From: Planctomycetota bacterium
GTDB lineage: Bacteria; Planctomycetota; MHYJ01; JACPRB01
DNA length: 5,660 nt
Assembly (NCBI GenBank): GCA_023261405.1
Contig: JAHFOZ010000058.1
Coordinates: 10,195 to 15,854 of the forward strand
Reading direction: 5' to 3'
Under the pieces are notes generated by a model. It did no database searches. It saw nothing but the letters and a program-made list of their open reading frames with translations, and was not told the origin of the DNA. A program made the position numbers and the translations under genes. Shown one piece after another: positions 1-5,518 of the stretch (position 1 is the stretch's first letter; every line of letters begins with the position of its first letter).

Positions 1-273
1 TTCGCGGCAGGGGCGGTGCCGCCGGGGTTCGAGGAGGTCCCGCGCTACCGGTTCCACGACCGCGCGATCGACGCGCTCCGGCACGTCCGCTACTACGCGC
101 GGCGGCTCTATGACGAGGAGTGCTCCTGGTTCAGCGGGGAGTACGAGATCGTGAGCCTCGAGCCGCTGGACGTGCGAGGCGCGCTGGCGCGGGTGGCGGC
201 GGAGTTCGGCGCGCAGGTGCTCGAGATCGACCGCCGCTTCCACAAGCGGATCGTGGTCCCCCTGGAGTTCTGA
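1..273 (+). CDS. 3' end of an unrecognised protein (partial, 5' end outside window)
   Basis: Frame 1 is open from the first base to a TGA at 271-273, giving about 90 residues of a C-terminus. A GTG lies at 16, but the frame is open through position 1, so this is most likely the tail of a longer gene rather than a complete small one. The visible part is rich in Arg, Glu, Asp and aromatic residues. It contains a basic-aromatic stretch (HVRYYARRLYDEE) and ends in a beta-alpha-beta-like pattern (GALARVAAEFGAQVLEIDRR, then a terminal VVPLEF strand) that would suit a small C-terminal alpha/beta domain. I considered the C-terminal domain of the YigZ/UPF0029 family because of this ending, but the residues before it do not match that family. 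No membrane segment or cysteine cluster is visible. The stop is 2 bases before the dut ATG, so the two genes are almost certainly cotranscribed. Function unknown. Confidence 0.7.
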   Translation, partial: FAAGAVPPGFEEVPRYRFHDRAIDALRHVRYYARRLYDEECSWFSGEYEIVSLEPLDVRGALARVAAEFGAQVLEIDRRFHKRIVVPLEF

Positions 274-275
274 GC

Positions 276-725
276 ATGAGCGCGATCGAGATCCCCATCC
301 GGCGCCTCCCGGGCCACGAGGATCTCCCGCTGCCCTCCTACCAGTCCGCCGGCGCCGCGGGCCTGGACCTGCATGCGGCGGTCCGCGAGGACACGACGAT
401 CGCGCCGGGCCGCTTCGTCGTGGTGCCCTGCGGTTTCGCGATGGCGGTGCCGCCCGGCCACGAGGCGCAGGTGCGCCCACGCTCGGGGCTCGCCGCGAAG
501 CACGGCGTCTCGGTGGTGAACGCGCCGGGCACGATCGACCCCGACTACCGGGGCGAGGTGAAGGTCATCCTGATCAACCACGGTCCGGAGCCGGTCGTGG
601 TGACGCGCGGCATGCGGATCGCGCAGATGCTGGTGCTGCCCGTGCCGCGGGTGGCCTGGAAGGAGGTCCCCGAGCTCCCCCCCACGCCCCGCGGCGACGG
701 CGGCTTCGGCCACACGGGGGCCTGA
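276..725 (+). CDS. dut: Deoxyuridine 5'-triphosphate nucleotidohydrolase (dUTPase)
   Basis: Hydrolyses dUTP to dUMP and diphosphate in the cytoplasm, keeping uracil out of DNA and supplying dUMP for thymidylate synthesis. The 149-residue product has the usual length of the homotrimeric dUTPase family and shows all five motifs in order: motif 1 SAGAAGLDL (24-32), motif 2 RPRSGLA (67-73), motif 3 GTIDPDYRGEV (85-95) with the expected catalytic Asp88, motif 4 RGMRIAQML (111-119), and the glycine-rich C-terminal motif 5 RGDGGFGHTG (139-148) that closes over the nucleotide. The ATG at 276 is chosen because a GGAG at 264-267 sits 8 bases upstream and because longer in-frame starts would overlap the preceding gene. 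The gene is 2 bases after the upstream stop and 3 bases before the transporter, so it is the middle gene of an apparent operon. Nothing is truncated or missing. Family assignment is very secure. Confidence 0.97.
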   Translation: MSAIEIPIRRLPGHEDLPLPSYQSAGAAGLDLHAAVREDTTIAPGRFVVVPCGFAMAVPPGHEAQVRPRSGLAAKHGVSVVNAPGTIDPDYRGEVKVILINHGPEPVVVTRGMRIAQMLVLPVPRVAWKEVPELPPTPRGDGGFGHTGA

Positions 726-728
726 CGC

Positions 729-2039
729 GTGGACAGCGCGATGAGCCCGGGCCTCCCCCCGGCGCCGGACCGCGCTTCCTTGCGGAGGGTCATCCTCGCG
801 AGCTTCATCGGGACGACCATCGAGTGGTACGATTTCTTCCTCTACGGCACGGCGGCGGCGCTCGTCTTCAACAGGCTTTTCTTCCCCACGATCGAGCCCC
901 GGGCCGGCACGATGGCCGCGTTCGCCACCTACGCCGTCGGTTTCTTCGCGCGGCCGGTGGGCGGCATGGTCTTCGGCCACTTCGGCGACAGGCTGGGCCG
1001 CAAGTCCATGCTCGTGACCACGCTCGTGATGATGGGGCTCGCCACGTTCCTCATCGGGGCGCTGCCCACCTACGGCCAGGCGGGGCTCCTGGCGCCCGTC
1101 CTGCTGGTGGTCCTGAGGTTCGTGCAGGGATTCGCGGTCGGAGGCGAGTGGGGCGGCGCGGTGCTCATGGCCGTCGAGCACAGCCGCGAGGGCCGGCGGG
1201 GGTTTCACGCGAGTTGGGTGCAGGCGGGCGTACCGGTCGGCCTCCTCCTGGCGAACGGGGCGTTCACCCTCTGCTCCTCGCTGCCGGAGGGCGCCTTCCT
1301 CGCCTGGGGATGGCGCGTGCCCTTCCTGCTCGGCATCCTGCTGCTGGGCGTCGGCCTCTTCATCCGCCTCCACGTGATCGAAAGCCCGGTCTTCGCGGCG
1401 CTCAAGGCCGAGCGCCCGCCTCCGCCGAGGCCCGTCCTCGAGGTGATCCGCCGTTATCCGCGCAACGTCGCGCTGGCCATGGGGGCGCGATTCGCCGAGA
1501 ACGCGTTCTTCTACGTGCTCACCGTGTTCGTCCTGAGCTACGGCACGCAGCAGCTCAAGCTCGACAAATCCACCGTGCTCAACGGCGTGCTGATCGGATC
1601 AGCGGTGCAGTTCTTCGCCATCCCGCTCTTCGGCGCGTGGTCGGACCGCGTCGGGCGCAGGCCGGTCTACCTCGCGGGTGCGGCGTTCCTGGCGCTGTTC
1701 GCGTTCCCGTTCTTCTGGATGCTGGACACCCGGGCCCCCGCGCTCGTCTGGCTCGCGATCGCCGCGGGCCTGGTGGGCCACTCCGCCATGTACGGACCGC
1801 AGGCGGCGTTCTTCTCCGAGCTGTTCGGCACGGACGTGCGCTACAGCGGCGCCTCGCTCGGCTACCAGCTCGCGTCCCCGCTGGCGGGCGGCCTGGCGCC
1901 GCTGATCGCCACCGCCCTGCTGGAGGGGTCCGGGGGAAAGCCCTGGCCGATCGCGGCTTATCTCCTCGTCATGTCCGCGATCACCCTCGTCTCCGTCGGG
2001 CTGGCGGCGGAGACACACCGGGGGGATCTCCGCGCGTAG
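729..2039 (+). CDS. MFS transporter, metabolite:H+ symporter (MHS) family
   Basis: Inner-membrane secondary transporter that would couple solute uptake to proton entry. Length (436 residues) and the regular hydrophobic segments fit a 12-helix major facilitator. MHS hallmarks (ProP, ShiA, KgtP, YhjE relatives) are clear: TIEWYDFFLYG in the first helix (30-40), the loop 2-3 motif A GHFGDRLGRK (83-92), RFVQGFAVGGEWGGA (130-144) in helix 4, a second motif A copy GAWSDRVGRR (302-311) in loop 8-9, and YGPQAAFFSELF followed by RYSGASLGYQ (355-380). The long C-terminal coiled coil of the osmosensor ProP is absent, so a dicarboxylate, shikimate-like or other organic-acid substrate is more likely, but the substrate cannot be read from sequence. 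The GTG at 729 is used because it is only 3 bases after the dut stop and has a G-rich stretch (715-719) upstream; ATG at 741 is the alternative and would remove four residues. Cotranscription with dut is likely, with no obvious functional link. Confidence 0.93.
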   Translation: MDSAMSPGLPPAPDRASLRRVILASFIGTTIEWYDFFLYGTAAALVFNRLFFPTIEPRAGTMAAFATYAVGFFARPVGGMVFGHFGDRLGRKSMLVTTLVMMGLATFLIGALPTYGQAGLLAPVLLVVLRFVQGFAVGGEWGGAVLMAVEHSREGRRGFHASWVQAGVPVGLLLANGAFTLCSSLPEGAFLAWGWRVPFLLGILLLGVGLFIRLHVIESPVFAALKAERPPPPRPVLEVIRRYPRNVALAMGARFAENAFFYVLTVFVLSYGTQQLKLDKSTVLNGVLIGSAVQFFAIPLFGAWSDRVGRRPVYLAGAAFLALFAFPFFWMLDTRAPALVWLAIAAGLVGHSAMYGPQAAFFSELFGTDVRYSGASLGYQLASPLAGGLAPLIATALLEGSGGKPWPIAAYLLVMSAITLVSVGLAAETHRGDLRA

Positions 2040-2097
2040 GCGCGAACCGCATTGGTCGGCGGGGATCGTGGCCCAGAGAGGCCCGGCCACACGGGGG

Positions 2098-2119
2098 CGG
2101 CTCTCGCCGCGGGGAGCCG
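2098..2119. terminator. GC-rich hairpin between convergent genes, possible terminator
   Basis: CGGCTCT (2098-2104) can pair with GGAGCCG (2113-2119) around an 8-base loop, a 7-bp stem with one G-T wobble. It lies in the 93-bp gap between the stops of the forward transporter and the reverse small gene, where termination in both directions is expected. Neither side has a T-run, so it is not a textbook intrinsic terminator. The role is inferred from position. Confidence 0.3.
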
Positions 2120-2132
2120 GGGGAAGGGCTGG

Positions 2133-2561
2133 CTATAGATGGCCTCGGAGGGCCCAGGTCATACCGCGAACAGTGCGTTTCCAGTTCGCAATGACCTTCC
2201 TTGGGCGGCCCTCGTTCAGATCGGCTTCGAGAGAGGCCCTTGCTGCAATGAGCTGTCTCTTATCGCGTGCGATGGCCGCACGATATCCCTCCTTCACCGG
2301 CGGGGTCTTGATCACCCGTCCAGATCGTGAGTAGAGGACCGATCCTGCCACTCGACCATCAAGATCATTCAGGCGGCCGGACTCGACTCGCCACCAGCTT
2401 CCGACGTCCACCTTGATTGTGCGAATGATGTGCTCAACTGAGCGCTTGGAGGATACCACGAAGAGCACCGTTTCATCAACGAAGTGCTTCCTCGGCTCCA
2501 GCCATACCTCGCAATGAAACATCACCCAAATGAGAGGACCGGGACGTACTCCTCGTTTCAT
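2133..2561 (-). CDS. Small basic protein of unknown function
   Basis: Reverse-strand gene of 142 residues (ATG at 2561) or 129 residues (ATG at 2522), ending in TAG at 2133-2135. I do not recognise the family. It reads like a real protein: from about residue 15 (numbered from 2561) it has a strand-like start MFHCEVWLEPRK (14-25), a hydrophobic stretch ETVLFVVSS (30-38), a likely helix SVEHIIRTI (41-49), a GSWWRVE motif (54-60), an aspartate-rich turn RLNDLDGR (63-70), and a basic helical tail from about 87 onward. There is no signal peptide, membrane segment or cysteine pair. The start is unresolved: neither ATG has a good ribosome binding site. A GGGAAG lies 10 bases before 2561, while the strand pattern would fit 2522 equally well. 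The frame stays open upstream through 3263, but that extension is Arg/Ser/Pro-rich and lies antiframe to the zinc-ribbon gene, so it is not coding. It begins 58 bases after the zinc-ribbon stop on the same strand, suggesting cotranscription. G+C at 2281-2460 is about 58%, lower than in the one 60-base stretch of the esterase gene I counted. Confidence 0.62.
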   Translation of the reverse strand: MKRGVRPGPLIWVMFHCEVWLEPRKHFVDETVLFVVSSKRSVEHIIRTIKVDVGSWWRVESGRLNDLDGRVAGSVLYSRSGRVIKTPPVKEGYRAAIARDKRQLIAARASLEADLNEGRPRKVIANWKRTVRGMTWALRGHL

Positions 2562-2619
2562 GAGGACGCAGCTTCCCAAAGGTGTCGTAGCGGATCCGGG
2601 GAGCCACGTTCCCAGCGGC

Positions 2620-3252
2620 TCACGCCAGTTTCTCTCCGCATTCGGGACAGAACTTCGCGCCGGCCTTGGTCTCCGTCCCGCACTTCCTGCACGAGGTCTT
2701 GGAGGAGACCGGGGTGCCGCACTCGGGACAGAACTTGCCGCCCTGGATCTGCGCGTTGCATTGGGCGCAGCGGACGGCCAGGTCCTGGGAGACGTCCAGG
2801 CCGCCGGTCTGGTCAACCGCCCGGGCTTTTTCGACGATCTGATCCTTGGCGGCCTGCGCCTGGGCCGCCGCGGCCTCCTCGCGGAGATCGGGCGCGCACT
2901 CCTCACAGAGGCCCTTCTGGGCGTTCCAGCAGGTGTCCGGGCATACCCATTTCCCGCAGCGGCTGCACTTCTTGAAGCGGACCTTCGCCTCTTCAACGGC
3001 CTTCTTGTGCGCTGCGTCATGGGCCGGGCCGCCGATGGCGCGGCGGATCTCGTACTCGCTGCTCGCAGCGCGCCCCAGGATGCCGCCGAAGAACCCACCC
3101 GCGGCGCGGAGCAGCCCGCCCGCCATGCCGGTGACCGAGGTCTGGAACTCGGAGACCCACCCGCCGCCGCACTTGTCGCAGAAGAACTTGAACTGGTAGC
3201 CGTGGTCGGTGGAAAGATCCTGGTGATTGCGGACGAATTCAATGAGCGCCAT
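2620..3252 (-). CDS. Multi-zinc-ribbon protein with glycine-rich hydrophobic segment
   Basis: A 210-residue protein with 16 cysteines, almost all in CX2C pairs. The layout is: an N-terminal CDKC pair (C25, C28) after a conserved-looking FVRNHQDLSTDHGYQFKF lead; a glycine-rich hydrophobic or amphipathic segment (about 42-60); a central six-cysteine cluster (C96, C99, C104, C108, C116, C119); an Ala/Gln/Lys-rich helical linker (about 124-146) with coiled-coil character; and two C-terminal zinc ribbons, C162-C165/C175-C178 and C188-C191/C202-C205, each with an FCPECG knuckle. These would bind zinc structurally, with ribbons of this kind commonly serving protein or nucleic-acid contacts. The actual role is unknown. 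The segment at 42-60 could touch a membrane but is short and contains Arg49. The start at ATG 3252 is preferred because GAGGG at 3257-3261 lies 4 bases upstream and a promoter lies just before it; the longer reading begins at a TTG inside the -35 box. It is followed on the same strand by the small unknown gene. Confidence 0.85.
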   Translation of the reverse strand: MALIEFVRNHQDLSTDHGYQFKFFCDKCGGGWVSEFQTSVTGMAGGLLRAAGGFFGGILGRAASSEYEIRRAIGGPAHDAAHKKAVEEAKVRFKKCSRCGKWVCPDTCWNAQKGLCEECAPDLREEAAAAQAQAAKDQIVEKARAVDQTGGLDVSQDLAVRCAQCNAQIQGGKFCPECGTPVSSKTSCRKCGTETKAGAKFCPECGEKLA

Positions 3253-3256
3253 CGAA

Positions 3257-3261
3257 CCCTC
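3257..3261 (-). promoter_or_regulatory. Ribosome binding site deciding the zinc-ribbon start
   Basis: On the reverse strand GAGGG at 3261-3257 is followed by TTCG and then the ATG at 3252. No comparable site precedes the longer TTG start at 3306, so this site fixes the 210-residue reading. Confidence 0.7.
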
Positions 3262-3277
3262 AATGCACGATCGAGCT

Positions 3278-3306
3278 AGCGTAATCACGCCCCGGAAGGA
3301 TGTCAA
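3278..3306 (-). promoter_or_regulatory. Sigma70-type promoter for the zinc-ribbon gene
   Basis: Reverse-strand TTGACA (3306-3301) is a perfect -35 hexamer. After a 17-base spacer comes TACGCT (3283-3278), which keeps the TA and final T of the -10 consensus. Initiation would fall near 3270, leaving a short leader that contains the GAGGG site. This implies the zinc-ribbon gene is transcribed independently of the esterase gene, whose stop is about 190 bases upstream. The -10 match is only 3 of 6, so this is a good candidate rather than a proven promoter. Confidence 0.6.
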
Positions 3307-3318
3307 GAAGCCGGGGCG
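3288..3318. repeat. 8-bp perfect inverted repeat spanning the zinc-ribbon promoter
   Basis: CGCCCCGG (3288-3295) and CCGGGGCG (3311-3318) are exact inverted copies separated by 15 bases. The -35 hexamer lies in the loop and one arm fills part of the -35/-10 spacer. It could be an operator for a dimeric regulator or a hairpin ending read-through from the esterase gene. The reverse-strand sequence that follows (TGATTACG) is not U-rich, which weakens the terminator reading. Confidence 0.5.
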
Positions 3319-3325
3319 GCGGCCA

Positions 3326-3348
3326 GGGGGGGAGGAGGGAGTGGCGGG
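3326..3348 (+). other. Guanine-rich tract fitting a quadruplex pattern
   Basis: The tract contains a run of seven G (3326-3332) followed by GGG at 3337-3339 and GGG at 3346-3348. Taking the first run as two G-triplets gives four triplets with loops of 1, 4 and 6 bases, within the usual quadruplex pattern. It ends about 20 bases upstream of the zinc-ribbon -35 box on the opposite strand. Such patterns also arise by chance in very GC-rich DNA. Confidence 0.35.
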
Positions 3349-3378
3349 ACGAGTCCCCCGGATCTATTGGGAGAGGCC

Positions 3379-3424
3379 CCGGGCACCTCCTGCAGCCCGT
3401 GGCACGACGGCAAGGGGTGCCTGG
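3379..3424 (-). terminator. Stem-loop downstream of the esterase gene, possible terminator
   Basis: GGCACC (3382-3387) pairs exactly with GGTGCC (3416-3421), extended outward by further pairs at 3379-3380/3423-3424 with one mismatch in the reverse transcript. The loop itself holds a smaller CCGT/ACGG stem (3397-3400 with 3407-3410). It begins about 70 bases after the esterase stop. No U-run follows, so termination is inferred from position only. Confidence 0.22.
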
Positions 3425-3493
3425 CGTAGGTCGACTGCGCCGGGGCCCTGCGGTCCCTCGTCGCGGACGGAGCGCAGCCGGTCGATCCCGCGC

Positions 3494-5182
3494 CTACTTG
3501 GCCGCGACGAAGCCCCGTGCGTTGACCGGGCGGCGCCAGATCCGGCCCTGGCTGAGCGCGTAGAGCCAGCCCAGGTCCTTGCCGGAGAGCGCGCAGCTCG
3601 TCACCGCCGCGGCGCCGGGCGCCAGCACCAGGCCGATCGGCCGGCCGTTCGGGTCGAAGACCTGGATGCCCGTCTGGCTGCTTACGTACCAGCGGCCCGT
3701 CGTGTCGCAGGCCATCCCGTCCCCCCGCCCCTCCACCGTCGGCCCGAAATCCCGGTACGGGAACACCGGCATCCGGCCCCCGAGCGCACCGTCCGCCTCC
3801 ACCCGGAAGGCCCACGCCGCCGCCCCGGCGTAGTCCGACACCGCCAAGGTCCCCCCGTCCGGCGAGAGCGCCAGGCCGTTGGGGGCGTTGATCCCGACGT
3901 CCACCACCCGGCTCTTGCCCGCCTTCTCGATCAGCACCACCTGTTTCTTGCCGGTCTCCGTCACGTAGACGAGGCCCTGTCTGGAAACAACGAGGTCGTT
4001 GCAGCCGATGTCGGTGAGCAGCACCTCGACGTCCCCCTTCGCGTCGATCGCGATCACCCGCTTCTCCCTGTTATGGCAGGCGTAGAGGCGGCCGTCGGGG
4101 CCGAACTTCATGCCGCTGATGCCCACGGCCTTCGCGTGGAACACGCTCCGCGTGCCGTCCGGCGCGATCTTGTGCAGGCCCGTCCCGGCCCCGAGGTCGC
4201 TGTAGTAGAAGTTTCCCTCCGCGTCGCTGCAGGGGGCATCGACGAATTTTCCGTCTTCGACGACCATCTCCCAATCCCTGCCGGGGAGGAGCAGCCCGGA
4301 GAGCGCGAGGTCGCCCTTCGTCTCGGCGACCGGCTCGGGGAGCGCTTCGTCCTTGCGCCAGAGCCAGCGGAGGGCGTCGGGCAGGATGGCCCCGAGGTGC
4401 TTCCCGCCGTGGCCGTCGGTGCCGAAGACGGCCTTGTGGTCGTAGCCGGCGAAGGCGAGGGCGGCCACCAGGTCGTGGTTGGCGAGGGGCCAGTTGCCGT
4501 GCACGTTGTCGAGGTCCTTCTCGCCCTCCTGGAGGAAGACGCGGAGGGGCTTGCGTTCGGTCTTGCGGACGGCGGCAGGAAACCAGACGCCACCGCGGAT
4601 ATTGGTGAAACTGCCGATGCCGGTGATGACCTTGCGGAAGGCGTCGGGGCGAAACCAGGCCGCGCTGAAGGCGCAGATGCCGCCGCTGGAGATGCCGACG
4701 ACGGCGCGGTCCTCCGGCTTCGGGCTGATCCTCGCGTGTTTCGCCAGTTCCGGGAGCATCTCGTCGATGAGGAACTTCGCGTAGAGGCCGTCGGGCGTGT
4801 CGTATTCGTAGCTCCGCGTGCTTCGGCCCTTGGCGCCGGGGGTGGCGGGCGCCACGTTGCCCGGGTTGATGAAGAGGCCGAGCATGGGGGGGATCTCCCC
4901 CTTGTGGATCAGGTTGTCGAGCACGATCGGCCCGCGGAACTGGCCCTTGGCGTTCACGACGCCGCCGCCGTCCTGGAAGACGATGACGGGGTACTCGCGG
5001 GCGGCGTCGAGGTTGGCGGGGAGGTAGATCCAGCACTGCCGCTCGGTGCCGGGGTAGACCTTGCTGTCCTTCCAGGTGAAGGCCTCGACCTGCCCCTTGG
5101 GCACGCCCGCCTGTTCCTGGTGGTCAGGGCCCAGGGCATAGTCGTCGGCGCACAGCAGCAGCAGCGCGAGCGAGATCAGCAT
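3494..5182 (-). CDS. Exported esterase (enterochelin-esterase-like) fused to SMP-30/gluconolactonase beta-propeller
   Basis: A 562-residue two-domain hydrolase. Residues 1-14 form a short hydrophobic export signal (MLISLALLLLCADD); a basic n-region is lacking. Domain 1 (about 30-278) is an alpha/beta hydrolase of the esterase D/Fes type: RQCWIYLPANL and YPVIVFQDGGG near the start, nucleophile Ser165 in GISSG (163-167), candidate acid Asp223 or Asp225, and candidate His258 or His262 in TDGHGGKH, followed by ILPDALRWLW. Domain 2 (about 290-555) is an SMP-30-like six-bladed propeller: SDAEGNFYYSD (319-329), Asn395-Asp396 in CNDLVV, Asn434 in APNGLALSPDG, and Asp488 in GDGM match the usual metal and substrate positions. 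The usual first ligand Glu appears to be Asp315 (DAP in place of EGP). The start is firm: an in-frame TAA lies at 5213-5215 and no other start codon falls between it and ATG 5182; AGGAAG sits 9 bases upstream. The likely role is cleavage of an ester or lactone, perhaps plant- or sugar-acid-derived, outside the cytoplasm; the substrate is unknown. Confidence 0.92.
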   Translation of the reverse strand: MLISLALLLLCADDYALGPDHQEQAGVPKGQVEAFTWKDSKVYPGTERQCWIYLPANLDAAREYPVIVFQDGGGVVNAKGQFRGPIVLDNLIHKGEIPPMLGLFINPGNVAPATPGAKGRSTRSYEYDTPDGLYAKFLIDEMLPELAKHARISPKPEDRAVVGISSGGICAFSAAWFRPDAFRKVITGIGSFTNIRGGVWFPAAVRKTERKPLRVFLQEGEKDLDNVHGNWPLANHDLVAALAFAGYDHKAVFGTDGHGGKHLGAILPDALRWLWRKDEALPEPVAETKGDLALSGLLLPGRDWEMVVEDGKFVDAPCSDAEGNFYYSDLGAGTGLHKIAPDGTRSVFHAKAVGISGMKFGPDGRLYACHNREKRVIAIDAKGDVEVLLTDIGCNDLVVSRQGLVYVTETGKKQVVLIEKAGKSRVVDVGINAPNGLALSPDGGTLAVSDYAGAAAWAFRVEADGALGGRMPVFPYRDFGPTVEGRGDGMACDTTGRWYVSSQTGIQVFDPNGRPIGLVLAPGAAAVTSCALSGKDLGWLYALSQGRIWRRPVNARGFVAAK

Positions 5183-5347
5183 GGCGTCGTTCTTCCTTTC
5201 GATGCAAACCTTTTAACACTACGCCCGCGGGGCCCGTAAATCGTGACCGCCGAGCCCACCCCTGAAGTGGTGTACCGCACCCACCCCGGGCCTCCTTCCG
5301 TGTGACGAGAAAGAGCATTGAATCGGCGTCCAGAACCATGTGATTGC

Positions 5348-5364
5348 GGGCGAGAAGCTCGCCC
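5348..5364. repeat. Strong 7-bp hairpin in the divergent intergenic region
   Basis: GGGCGAG (5348-5354) and CTCGCCC (5358-5364) are exact inverted copies around a 3-base loop. It lies about 165 bases before the esterase start and 155 bases before the forward gene. No T-run follows on either strand, so a regulator site or leader hairpin is as likely as a terminator. Confidence 0.45.
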
Positions 5365-5477
5365 CATCATCAGCAGGCCGGGCCTTCAAAAGCGCCGGAA
5401 GCGATCGAACCCCGCTTCGCCAGCCGCCCCGGTAGGTTCTGAATGCGGGCCTGAGCCCCCGGGAGCCCTTTCGGGTA

Positions 5478-5483
5478 TATAAT
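5478..5483 (+). promoter_or_regulatory. -10 promoter element of the forward gene at 5519
   Basis: A perfect TATAAT stands out in GC-rich surroundings. The position 17 bases upstream reads GCCCCC, so there is no recognisable -35 box, and there is no TG extension. Initiation near 5490 would give a leader of about 30 bases. An activator may be needed, or another sigma factor may be used. Confidence 0.55.
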
Positions 5484-5507
5484 CGTCTTGAACCATTTCA
5501 CGCCCCA

Positions 5508-5512
5508 GAGGG
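5508..5512 (+). promoter_or_regulatory. Ribosome binding site selecting the GTG start at 5519
   Basis: GAGGG at 5508-5512 lies 6 bases before GTG 5519. The overlapping GTG at 5517 is followed at once by TGA, so it cannot be the start. Confidence 0.65.
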
Positions 5513-5518
5513 CACTGT

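Larger units (their letters stand above)
5183..5518. other. 336-bp intergenic region between divergent genes
   Basis: No convincing gene is visible. Short reverse-strand open frames here (ending at 5124 and 5176) overlap the esterase start and lack family-like composition. The stretch holds the esterase ribosome binding site near 5182, a hairpin at 5348-5364, an inverted repeat AGGCC-G-GGCCT at 5375-5385, and the promoter and ribosome binding site of the forward gene at 5519. For the esterase I find only a weak promoter candidate: TTTACG, then about 18 bases, then TTAAAA, on the reverse strand around 5240-5210. Confidence 0.6.

Noticed and set aside
1..273. YigZ/UPF0029 C-terminal domain for the first partial gene
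   Set aside because: Only the last 30 or so residues look similar; the preceding residues lack the YigZ pattern, so the name was not used.
108..1373. A 421-codon reverse-strand open frame opposite dut and the transporter
   Set aside because: It is rich in Arg, His, Glu and Ala with no domain pattern and spans two well-supported forward genes.
2098..2119. Textbook intrinsic terminator between convergent genes
   Set aside because: The stem is present but no T-run follows on either strand, so it is listed only as a low-confidence candidate.
824..2194. A 456-codon forward open frame overlapping the transporter in another frame
   Set aside because: Its Arg/Gly/Pro/His-rich product has no helices or motifs, while the overlapping frame encodes all MHS hallmarks.
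2562..3263. Upstream extension of the small reverse-strand gene
   Set aside because: The frame stays open only because of base composition; the extension is Arg/Ser/Pro-rich and overlaps the zinc-ribbon gene in another frame, and the character changes sharply at about 2561.
2530..3279. A 249-codon forward open frame opposite the zinc-ribbon gene
   Set aside because: The Leu/Ala/Arg-rich product has no motifs, whereas the reverse strand gives a coherent set of CX2C zinc ribbons with a promoter and ribosome binding site.
3227..5239. A 670-codon open frame on the forward strand opposite the esterase gene
   Set aside because: It mirrors the high-GC codon pattern of the reverse-strand gene, has low-complexity Ala/Val/Arg/Gly composition and shows no family motifs; the reverse-strand product has clear hydrolase and propeller motifs.
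5124..5370. Two short reverse-strand open frames before and over the esterase start
   Set aside because: They overlap the esterase signal-peptide region in other frames and have no ribosome binding site or family resemblance.
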